Source of the DNA: Halobacteriales archaeon QS_5_70_15
Lineage (GTDB): Archaea > Halobacteriota > Halobacteria > Halobacteriales > Haloarculaceae
DNA length: 21,277 nucleotides
Reading direction: 5' to 3'
Assembly (NCBI GenBank): GCA_003022005.1
Contig: PXRQ01000038.1
Span: forward strand, 18,076 to 39,352
The position numbers were made by a program, and so were the translations under genes. Position 1 is the stretch's first letter; every line of letters starts with the position of its first letter. Positions 14,496-20,360 of this stretch are shown here, piece after piece. Under the pieces are notes generated by a model. That model saw nothing but the letters and a program-made list of their open reading frames with translations, ran no database searches and was not told the DNA's origin.

Positions 14496-15305
14496 ATGCC
14501 CGGCGAGATGCCCCGCTTCGGCCTCGGGACCTACCAGCAGACCGACCGCGAGACGTGTACCGAGAGCGTGCGGCGCGCGCTGGAGGCCGGTTACCGCCAC
14601 GTCGACACCGCACAGAGCTACGGAAACGAGGCGTACGTCGGCGAGGGGATCGAACGGGCGGACGTCGACCGCGAGGAGGTGTTCGTCGCGACGAAACTCG
14701 CGACCGGGAACCTCGCGTACGATGACGTCATCGAGACGGCCAGGGGGAGCCTCGACAGGCTCGGCGTCGAGCGAGTCGACCTCGTGTACGTCCACTGGCC
14801 GCTGGACACCTACGACCCCGGGGAGACGCTCCCGGCGCTGGACGAGCTCCGCGACCGCGGGCTCGCGAGACACGTCGGCGTCTCGAACTTCGAGCCGCGG
14901 CAGCTCGAGGAGGCCCGCGGGATCCTGGAGTCGCCGGTCTTCGCCAACCAGGTGGAGTGTCATCCGCTGCTCCACCAGGACGAGCTCCTCGCGGACGCCC
15001 GCGAGCACGACTACTGGCTCGTCGCCTACTCGCCGCTCGCGAGGGCGGAGATGTTCGACCACCCCGTCGTCGCGGAGGTCGCGGAGAAACACGGAGCGAC
15101 GCCCGCGCAGGTCCCTCTGGCGTGGCTGCTCGCCCGCGAGAACGTGGCGGCGATCCCGAAGGCGACCGGCGACCACGTCGAGGAGAACCGCGGCGCGCTG
15201 GAGCTCGACCTCGATCCCGAGGACGTAGAGCGCATCGGGGCCATCGAGGAGGAGCGCCGCGTGGTCGACTTCGGATCGGCGCCGTGGCACGCGGGCGGGG
15301 ACTGA
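14496..15305 (+). CDS. Aldo/keto reductase
   Basis: The 269-residue protein is an aldo/keto reductase of the prokaryotic 2,5-diketogluconate-reductase-like type. It has the catalytic tetrad D37 and Y42 (HVDTAQSYGNE), K67 (VFVATKL) and H100 (VDLVYVHWP). Further family motifs are HVGVSNFEPRQLEE, NQVECHPLLHQDELL and the NADPH-binding IPKATGDHVEEN near the end. AKRs reduce aldehydes and ketones with NADPH in the cytoplasm; the physiological substrate is unknown. The length is close to the family norm. The open frame continues upstream to 13932 without protein-like sequence, so ATG 14496 is preferred; it has a TATA-like box 28 nt upstream. Confidence 0.93.
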   Translation: MPGEMPRFGLGTYQQTDRETCTESVRRALEAGYRHVDTAQSYGNEAYVGEGIERADVDREEVFVATKLATGNLAYDDVIETARGSLDRLGVERVDLVYVHWPLDTYDPGETLPALDELRDRGLARHVGVSNFEPRQLEEARGILESPVFANQVECHPLLHQDELLADAREHDYWLVAYSPLARAEMFDHPVVAEVAEKHGATPAQVPLAWLLARENVAAIPKATGDHVEENRGALELDLDPEDVERIGAIEEERRVVDFGSAPWHAGGD

Positions 15306-15345
15306 CCCCCCGGGCCGTCCGTCCCCGGCGGTCGAGCCGGGGCCA

Positions 15346-15355
15346 GAGCTTTGAC
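15346..15355 (+). promoter_or_regulatory. Weak TATA-like box of the cyclase-family gene
   Basis: GCTTTGAC is centred 27 nt upstream of the ATG at 15378. It is a poor TATA match but correctly placed for a leaderless transcript. Confidence 0.3.
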
Positions 15356-15377
15356 CGATGGACCGGTACCCCGTCGA

Positions 15378-16082
15378 ATGGGCGACGGCGACCGCGGCGA
15401 GTGGGTCGACCTCACCCGACCGTTCGACACCGACGCCGAACACTCGCTCGCGCTCGAGGACCCGCACATCGAGACACTGAGCGCGGTCGAGCGGGGCGGG
15501 ACGAACGTCCAGCGGGCCGCGTTCGCGACCCACACCGGCACCCACGTCGACGCGCCGCTCCACGTCGTGTCGGGTGGCTCGACCATCGACCGGACGCCGC
15601 TCTCGCGGCTGCTCACGGACGGCGTCGTCCTCGGCGTCGACGCGGACGGGCCGCGACCGGTCGACGCCGCCGACCTGCGCGGGTTCGACGGACTCCGCGA
15701 CGGCGACGCGGTGGTCCTGTCGTTCGGCTGGGCGGAGCACGCGGGAACGGACCGCTACCACCGCTACCCGTGGCTCTCGACCGACCTCGCCGACCGGCTG
15801 GTGGAGCGGGACGTCGCGCTCGTGGCGATGGATACGCTCTCGCCGGACCAGCCCCGGGAACTCCGCGGCGACGACGACCCGTACCCGGTCCACCGGCGGC
15901 TGCTCGGGACGGGCGTCCCGGTCGTCGAGAACCTCGCGGACCCCTCGACGCTCGTCGGCGAGCGCGTCGAGGTGGCCTGTCTCCCCCTGAAACTCCGCGG
16001 CGGGGACGGCGCGCCCGCCCGCGTCGTCGCGCGGCGGGTCGGGGACCGCGGGGATCGATGCCCTCCGGAGTGTGGGGATTGA
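15378..16082 (+). CDS. Cyclase-family (kynurenine-formamidase-like) metal-dependent hydrolase
   Basis: The 234-residue protein opens with WVDLTRPF and carries the family metal motif HTGTHVDAPLH at 52-62, with the His and Asp residues that bind the metal. Later conserved parts are VVLSFGWAEH, PWLSTDLADRLVERDVALVAMDTLSPD and the C-terminal GVPVVENLADPSTL. Proteins of this family (PF04199) hydrolyse N-formylkynurenine or other amides and lactones. No tryptophan-degradation gene is adjacent, so the kynurenine assignment is not supported by context. The ATG at 15378 is preferred over the upstream TTG because family homology begins just after it and a TATA-like box is 27 nt upstream. Confidence 0.88.
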   Translation: MGDGDRGEWVDLTRPFDTDAEHSLALEDPHIETLSAVERGGTNVQRAAFATHTGTHVDAPLHVVSGGSTIDRTPLSRLLTDGVVLGVDADGPRPVDAADLRGFDGLRDGDAVVLSFGWAEHAGTDRYHRYPWLSTDLADRLVERDVALVAMDTLSPDQPRELRGDDDPYPVHRRLLGTGVPVVENLADPSTLVGERVEVACLPLKLRGGDGAPARVVARRVGDRGDRCPPECGD

Positions 16083-16206
16083 TACCTCTGGCCGGACTGG
16101 ACGGACCACGGGCTACCGGCGGGTGAAGGTCGTCGCCGCCGGCGCGGACGCCCGCTGACCGCGCCGACTCCGACCGGGTGGCCCCCTTGTCGTCCTACCC
16201 CCTGGC

Positions 16207-16252
16207 CGGGATCGATCCGTCCCCGGCTCCCGGATCGATCCGCCCCCGGCCC
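16207..16252. repeat. Tandem duplication of a 23-bp unit with GGATCGATCC palindrome
   Basis: Two 23-bp units (16207-16229 and 16230-16252) match at 20 of 23 positions. Each contains the palindrome GGATCGATCC (16209-16218 and 16232-16241) followed by a C-rich stretch and CGGC. They lie about 120-165 nt upstream of the creatininase gene, in the otherwise empty gap 16083-16370. Confidence 0.55.
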
Positions 16253-16339
16253 GGGGTCGGTCCCCCGGCGACCCGGTGTCGGGTCCGTGCGGTCGTCCGG
16301 ACCGACCGGCCCACGGAACGCTGGTGAGCCGGAAGAACA

Positions 16340-16348
16340 CGATTTAGT
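16340..16348 (+). promoter_or_regulatory. TATA-like box of the creatininase-family gene (leaderless)
   Basis: CGATTTAGT is centred about 27 nt before the ATG at 16371, supporting that start and a leaderless mRNA. Confidence 0.5.
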
Positions 16349-16370
16349 CACCGGAGGGCCTTCGGCGGTT

Positions 16371-17168
16371 ATGGAACTCGCAGACGAGGCGTGGCCCGAC
16401 GTCGGTCCCCACCTGGAGGAGTCGTCGCTCGCGCTCGTCCCCGTCGGCTCGACCGAGGCACACGGTCCCCACCTCCCGGAGGGGACGGACCACTTCATCG
16501 CGCAGGGGCTGGCCCGTGCGGCCGCCGAACGGGGGGACTACCTCTGTACCCCCACGATCGGCGTGGGGGTCTCGCCGCACCACCGGCAGTTCCCCGGAAC
16601 GATGTGGGTCGACGCGCCGGTGTTCCGGGATTACGTGGAGTCGTTCACCCGGAACCTCGCGTACCACGGCATCGACCGCGTGGTCTACGTCAACGCCCAC
16701 GGGGGGAACGTCCAGCACCTCCGGGAGGTGGGTCGCCGGCTCAACACGGATCGGACCGCGTTCGCGGTGGAGTGGATGTGGGACGAGTCCATCCCGGACC
16801 TCGTCGACTCGCTGTTCGAGAACAACGGCCCCCACGGCGGGCCGAAGGAGACGGCGATGATCATGCACCTCCGGCCCGAACTCGTCCACGACGACCGTCT
16901 CGCGTCGGCGCGGGACGACGGCATCGTCGACATCGAGGCGTGGCGCGAGGAGGGGGACGGCCACGTCCACGGCTCGCGCACGTTCTACGACGCGGTGCAG
17001 AACTCCGAGAACGGCGTGTTCGGCGATCAGACCGACGCCACCCCCGAGAAGGGCGCGGAGCTGTTCGAGGCCGCGACCGAACAGCTGGTCGCGCTGGCCG
17101 AGTGGATCGCCGACCGGCCGCTCGACGAACTGATGCCACAACCGCGGGTCACCGACTACGGGTACTGA
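16371..17168 (+). CDS. Creatininase-family amidohydrolase
   Basis: The 265-residue protein has the creatininase metal-site motifs in order: VPVGSTEAHGPHLPEGTD (E29, H31, H34, D40), GVSPHHRQFPGT, VVYVNAHGGN (H110) and GPHGGPKETAMIMHL with E160. The family binds two divalent metals and hydrolyses cyclic amides or formamides. Archaeal members include the FAPy deformylase (ArfB) of flavin/F420 biosynthesis. Others act on creatinine or peptides, and the substrate here is open. Length is normal. The stop TGA (17166-17168) is also the first three bases of the 85-bp palindromic element, so an element insertion abuts or duplicates the stop codon. The gene is flanked by other hydrolases transcribed the same way. 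Confidence 0.9.
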   Translation: MELADEAWPDVGPHLEESSLALVPVGSTEAHGPHLPEGTDHFIAQGLARAAAERGDYLCTPTIGVGVSPHHRQFPGTMWVDAPVFRDYVESFTRNLAYHGIDRVVYVNAHGGNVQHLREVGRRLNTDRTAFAVEWMWDESIPDLVDSLFENNGPHGGPKETAMIMHLRPELVHDDRLASARDDGIVDIEAWREEGDGHVHGSRTFYDAVQNSENGVFGDQTDATPEKGAELFEAATEQLVALAEWIADRPLDELMPQPRVTDYGY

Positions 17169-17250
17169 TACGGTCGTGCGTCGTCCGTTACCGATGACCG
17201 CCGATCCCCAGCGGGCGATCACCGGTACATCGTCACGCACGACCGTATGA
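17166..17250. mobile_element. 85-bp palindromic element copy B (MITE/REP-like), at the creatininase 3' end
   Basis: ATACGGTCGTGCGT (17168-17181) and ACGCACGACCGTAT (17235-17248) form a perfect 14-bp inverted repeat. Pairing resumes on the same axis at TACCG (17189-17193), TGA (17195-17197) and CGCC (17199-17202) with GGCG (17214-17217), leaving an 11-nt loop. About 27 of 37 positions pair. The element starts and ends with TGA in direct orientation, as copy A does, and its first 16 bases match copy A at 13. It could act as a terminator or mRNA-stabilising hairpin for the creatininase gene. No transposase is nearby. Confidence 0.65.
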
Positions 17251-17323
17251 CTCGGGCTACCCGCTTGCCCGGCCTCCGAACACCTCCGACACGCCCAAAC
17301 ACCCCCGCGACCAACGAGGGGGC

Positions 17324-17917
17324 GTGATAACCGACATCGCGCAGGGCCACCAGGTCTTCACCAGCAACGCCTTCCTCGTCGCTCCGGACGAGGCGGACGG
17401 CCGGACGGTCATCGTCGATCCCGGCAACGAGTTCGACGCCGTCGCCGAGATCCGCGAGCGCGTCGACGACGTGGACGCGGTGGTCCTCACGCACACCCAC
17501 TCCGATCACGTGGGGAACGTCCCGGCGGTGAGCGAGGCGTACGACGCCGACGTCTGGGGGTTCGACCCCGACAACGAGCTCGTCGACCGCGCGATCCCCG
17601 ACGAGGGGACGGTCCGGATGGGCGGGGACGACTACCTCGCCGTCCACACCCCGGGCCACAAGGACGACCACCTCTGCTTCCACGCGCGCGACCCCGGGAT
17701 CCTGTTCGCGGGCGATCTCGTGTTCGCCAACGGCTCGTTCGGACGGACGGACCTCCCGGAGGGGGACCGCGGGACGCTGATCGACAGCATCGACCGCCTG
17801 CTCGACGTCCTCGACGGGGATCTCCGCGAGATGCACACCGGCCACGGCCCCTCGGTCACGCGAGAGCCGCGGCGCCACGTCGAGGCCGCCGCCGAGGCCG
17901 CGCGGTCGATGCCGTAG
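17324..17917 (+). CDS. MBL-fold metallohydrolase (glyoxalase-II-like)
   Basis: The 197-residue protein is a compact metallo-beta-lactamase fold. It has the zinc motif THTHSDH (H57, H59, D61, H62), H112 in HTPGHKDDH, the bridging D131 in FAGDLVFANGSFGRTDL and H174 in HTGHGPSV. The GSFGRTDLPEGD segment is typical of glyoxalase-II/persulfide-dioxygenase-like and YcbL-type hydrolases, which cleave thioesters of glutathione-like thiols. Haloarchaea use gamma-glutamylcysteine, so the true substrate is uncertain. The start is GTG at 17324 with a GAGG sequence (17316-17319) just upstream; no clear TATA box is seen. It follows palindromic element B. It is unrelated in architecture to the longer MBL protein at the left edge. 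Confidence 0.9.
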   Translation: MITDIAQGHQVFTSNAFLVAPDEADGRTVIVDPGNEFDAVAEIRERVDDVDAVVLTHTHSDHVGNVPAVSEAYDADVWGFDPDNELVDRAIPDEGTVRMGGDDYLAVHTPGHKDDHLCFHARDPGILFAGDLVFANGSFGRTDLPEGDRGTLIDSIDRLLDVLDGDLREMHTGHGPSVTREPRRHVEAAAEAARSMP

Positions 17918-17971
17918 TCCGTCCTCTCCACTCGGGGAACCGGGACGGCGACGGGATCCGAGACACGGCCC

Positions 17972-18595
17972 TTACCGATGCCGTCGCCCGAGGTAGGAGG
18001 GATCAGCGGCCGATGGACGACTCGCCCGCTCGAAGCGCCTACAGGCGTCGGTGTCACGAAGTTCCTCGAAGGGAACCGTCGGCGATGGTGGGTCCTCCGG
18101 CTCCTGCAGCGACAGTCCCCAGTGTCCCACGTCCCGCCACTCGCCGTCCTTGTACCCCACTCGTTCGTACAGCCCGACGCGTTCGAACCCGAACGCCCGG
18201 TGCAATCGGACGTTCGTCTCGTTCGGTAGCGCGATCACCGCGTAGGCGTTGTACAGTCCCTGCAGGCGGAGGACCCCGAACAGCGCCTCGTAGAGCCCCC
18301 GTGCGACGCCCCGCCGTCGCCACCCCTCGTCGACGTGGACCGAGACGTCGACGGACCACCGGGAGGCCGGTCGGTCGCCGTGCGGGCTCGCGCACGCGCA
18401 GCCCACGACCCCGTCCTCCCGCTCGCAGACCAGCCACGGCGGTCCGGCGGTCGTCTCCCTGACCCGCCGTGCCATCTCCTCGGCGCCCGGCGGCTCCGTC
18501 CCGAACGAGGCGTGCGTGTCCTCGACTGCCGGGGCGTATATCCCGGCGAGTCCGCGCCCGTCGGCCCCGGTCGTCGTCCGGATCGTCGGCGTCAT
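17972..18595 (-). CDS. GNAT-family N-acetyltransferase (phosphinothricin-acetyltransferase-like)
   Basis: The 207-residue protein starts with IRTTTGADGRGLAGIYAPAV and DTHASFGTEPPG. It has the acetyl-CoA motif V/D-x-x-RRRGVARGLYEALF near residues 92-107 and then QGLYNAYAVIALPNETNVRLHRAFGFERVGLYERVGYKDGEWRDVGHWGL. That order and spacing match the Pat/Bar-like group that N-acetylates phosphinothricin, methionine sulfoximine or similar amino acids. The native substrate is unknown. A C-terminal extension of about 40 residues after SLQEPEDPP is poorly conserved and basic at the end. A TATA-like TTTAT (18623-18619) is 26 nt before the ATG, indicating a leaderless mRNA. It is convergent with the MBL gene. 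Confidence 0.9.
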   Translation of the reverse strand: MTPTIRTTTGADGRGLAGIYAPAVEDTHASFGTEPPGAEEMARRVRETTAGPPWLVCEREDGVVGCACASPHGDRPASRWSVDVSVHVDEGWRRRGVARGLYEALFGVLRLQGLYNAYAVIALPNETNVRLHRAFGFERVGLYERVGYKDGEWRDVGHWGLSLQEPEDPPSPTVPFEELRDTDACRRFERASRPSAADPSYLGRRHR

Positions 18596-18616
18596 ACCGG
18601 GGAGACGGTCGGCACC

Positions 18617-18625
18617 CGATAAAGG
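18617..18625 (-). promoter_or_regulatory. TATA-like box of the GNAT gene (leaderless)
   Basis: The minus strand reads CCTTTATCG, centred 26 nt before the ATG at 18595. Confidence 0.5.
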
Positions 18626-18793
18626 CTGGTAGCGCCGGACCGCTCCCGCGGTGGCCCGACCGCGGGCCCGTCGACCGGAGGCCGTCGGCGCTCGCCACCC
18701 GGTCGTTCATCACGGACGTTCGACGACAACGGGACACGTCCGGGGATCCCGCCGCCGCCGAACCGATCGATTACGAGCGGCGACCGCACCGGA

Positions 18794-18871
18794 GTGACAC
18801 GGTTCGACGCCGTCGCCCGCTGCGCGAGCGTCGATCCCGAGACGCTCGCGGAGGCGGCCCCCGCCGACTGA
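18794..18871 (+). CDS. Possible 25-residue microprotein
   Basis: A short frame from GTG at 18794 to TGA at 18869-18871 encodes MTRFDAVARCASVDPETLAE and five further residues. Its third codon positions are mostly G or C and its composition is acidic, like real genes here. A GATTACG sequence lies about 23 nt upstream of the GTG. I recognise no family, and chance is a real alternative given its length. Confidence 0.2.
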   Translation: MTRFDAVARCASVDPETLAEAAPAD

Positions 18872-18886
18872 ACGTCCCCCGTCGGA

Positions 18887-19042
18887 TCAACCCCCACGAC
18901 GCCTGTAGTCCCTGAAGGTCATCGCCGCGCCGTCGACGATGACGGTCGCGTCCTCGGCCGGGTCCGCGCCGGAGTCGATCGGCCCGCCGTCGGTCTCCGC
19001 GCCGCCGAAGTCGTACGGTGGCTCCTCCCGCGCGACTCCCAC
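18887..19042 (-). CDS. Possible small acidic protein divergent from RPA
   Basis: A 51-codon frame runs from GTG at 19042 to TGA at 18889-18887. It encodes EEPPYDFGGAETDGGPIDSG, then a short acidic linker, ATVIVDGAAMTFRDYRRRGG and stop. Third positions are almost all G or C, composition is strongly acidic, and no gene lies on the opposite strand, so it is not a shadow. The start is uncertain: an in-frame TAA lies four codons upstream of the GTG, and a purine-rich AAGAGG sits only 3 nt before it. No TATA box is at a leaderless distance. Function is unknown. It would share its 5' region with the RPA promoter. Confidence 0.45.
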   Translation of the reverse strand: MGVAREEPPYDFGGAETDGGPIDSGADPAEDATVIVDGAAMTFRDYRRRGG

Positions 19043-19046
19043 GAAC

Positions 19047-19056
19047 CTCTTTTACC
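19047..19056 (+). promoter_or_regulatory. TATA-like box of the RPA operon (leaderless)
   Basis: CTCTTTTACC is centred 28 nt before the ATG at 19080, fixing the RPA start well inside a longer open frame that begins at 18939. Confidence 0.5.
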
Positions 19057-19079
19057 GGGGACCTCCCTACCTCCTCCCG

Positions 19080-20360
19080 ATGAGTCTCGAAGACCGTGCC
19101 GAGGAACTCGCCTCCGACCTCGGCGCAGACAAAGCGGAGGTCAGAGCGGCGCTCGAGAACCTCGTCTCCTACAGCGTCCCGATGGACGAGGCGATCCAGA
19201 GCGTCAGGCGGAAGTACGGCGACGAGAGCGGCGGCTCGGCGGAGCCGAGCGAGACGGAGATCGCCGACGTGACGCCCGACGACGGCAACGTCACCGTCAC
19301 GGCGACGGTCCTCTCGGCCGGGAAGCGCTCGATCTACATCGACGGCGACCTCCGGGTCATCCGGGAGGGCGAGATCGCCGACGAGTCGGGGACGGTCATC
19401 TTCACCGACTGGGCCGACACCGGGCTCTCGCCCGGCGACACCGTCACGCTCGGCAACGCGGGCGTCCGGGAGTTCATGGGCAGCACGCAGCTGAACGTCA
19501 ACGAATCGACGACCGTCGCGCTCGGCGAGGACTCGCTCGACGTCCCGTACGAGGTCGGCGGCGTGGCCGACCTGCGCGACCTCCGGCCCGGCGACGGCGC
19601 CGTCACCGTCGAGGTGCGGGTGATCGAGGCCGAGACCCGCGAGGTCTCGGCCCGCGAGGGCGAACGGAAGGGGATACTGAGCGGGGTCGTTTCGGACGGC
19701 TCGACCAGGCTACCGTTCACGGACTGGGAGCCCGACGACCACGCGGCGATGGTCGAGGACGCCTCGGTCCGGATCGAGAACGCCCACGTCAAGGAGTTCC
19801 GCGGCGTCCCGCAGGTAACCCTCGGGGAGTACACGACGGTCGAGGCGCTGGACCGCGAGATCGCCCCCGGGGACGAGGCGCCACGGATGTCCGTCGGCGA
19901 GGCCGTCTCGAGCGGCGGCGTGTTCGACGTCGAACTCGTCGGGTCGGTACTCGACGTGCGCGAGGGGTCGGGTCTGATCCAGCGGTGTCCGGAGTGCGGG
20001 CGCATCGTCCAGAAGGGCCAGTGCCGCTCGCACGGCGCGGTCGAGGGGGTCGACGACCTCCGGACGAAAGCCATCCTCGACGACGGGAGCGGCACGGCCA
20101 CGGTCGTCCTCGACGACGAACTCACGAGCGAGGTGTACGGCGGGACCCTGGAGGACGCGCTCGAGCACGCCCGCGACGCGATGGACCAGGAGGTCGTCGC
20201 CGACCGCATCCGCGAGCGGGTCGTCGGCAAGGAGTACCGCGTCCGCGGGAACCTCTCGGTCGACGACTACGGCGCGAACGTCGACGCGTCGGAGTTCGAG
20301 CCGGTCGAGGACGATCCCGAAGAGCAGGCCCGCGCCCTGCTCGCGGAGGTGGGCGGATGA
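19080..20360 (+). CDS. rpa1: Replication protein A, three-OB-fold single-stranded DNA-binding protein
   Basis: The 426-residue protein begins with a helical UBA-like domain (1-47). Three OB-fold segments follow at about 68-150, 173-255 and 282-400. The first two have similar cores (TVTATVLSAGKRSI and TVEVRVIEAETREV, each followed by a FTDW motif), suggesting internal duplication. The third OB contains a zinc finger, C303-x2-C306-x8-C315-x2-H318. This matches haloarchaeal RPA1, which Haloferax encodes in an operon with an RPA-associated protein, and the length is close to that protein. It protects ssDNA in replication and repair. The stop overlaps the next start as ATGA, so translation is coupled. 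The gene symbol follows the Haloferax name and is inferred from size and context. Confidence 0.9.
   Translation: MSLEDRAEELASDLGADKAEVRAALENLVSYSVPMDEAIQSVRRKYGDESGGSAEPSETEIADVTPDDGNVTVTATVLSAGKRSIYIDGDLRVIREGEIADESGTVIFTDWADTGLSPGDTVTLGNAGVREFMGSTQLNVNESTTVALGEDSLDVPYEVGGVADLRDLRPGDGAVTVEVRVIEAETREVSAREGERKGILSGVVSDGSTRLPFTDWEPDDHAAMVEDASVRIENAHVKEFRGVPQVTLGEYTTVEALDREIAPGDEAPRMSVGEAVSSGGVFDVELVGSVLDVREGSGLIQRCPECGRIVQKGQCRSHGAVEGVDDLRTKAILDDGSGTATVVLDDELTSEVYGGTLEDALEHARDAMDQEVVADRIRERVVGKEYRVRGNLSVDDYGANVDASEFEPVEDDPEEQARALLAEVGG

Noticed and set aside
15378..16082. Calling the cyclase-family gene kynurenine formamidase (kynB).
   Set aside because: No tryptophan dioxygenase or kynureninase is adjacent, and the family has several substrates.
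18592..18897. Minus-strand frame of about 101 codons upstream of the GNAT gene.
   Set aside because: Composition is Ser/Arg/Pro-rich without motifs, and it overlaps the GNAT promoter and start.
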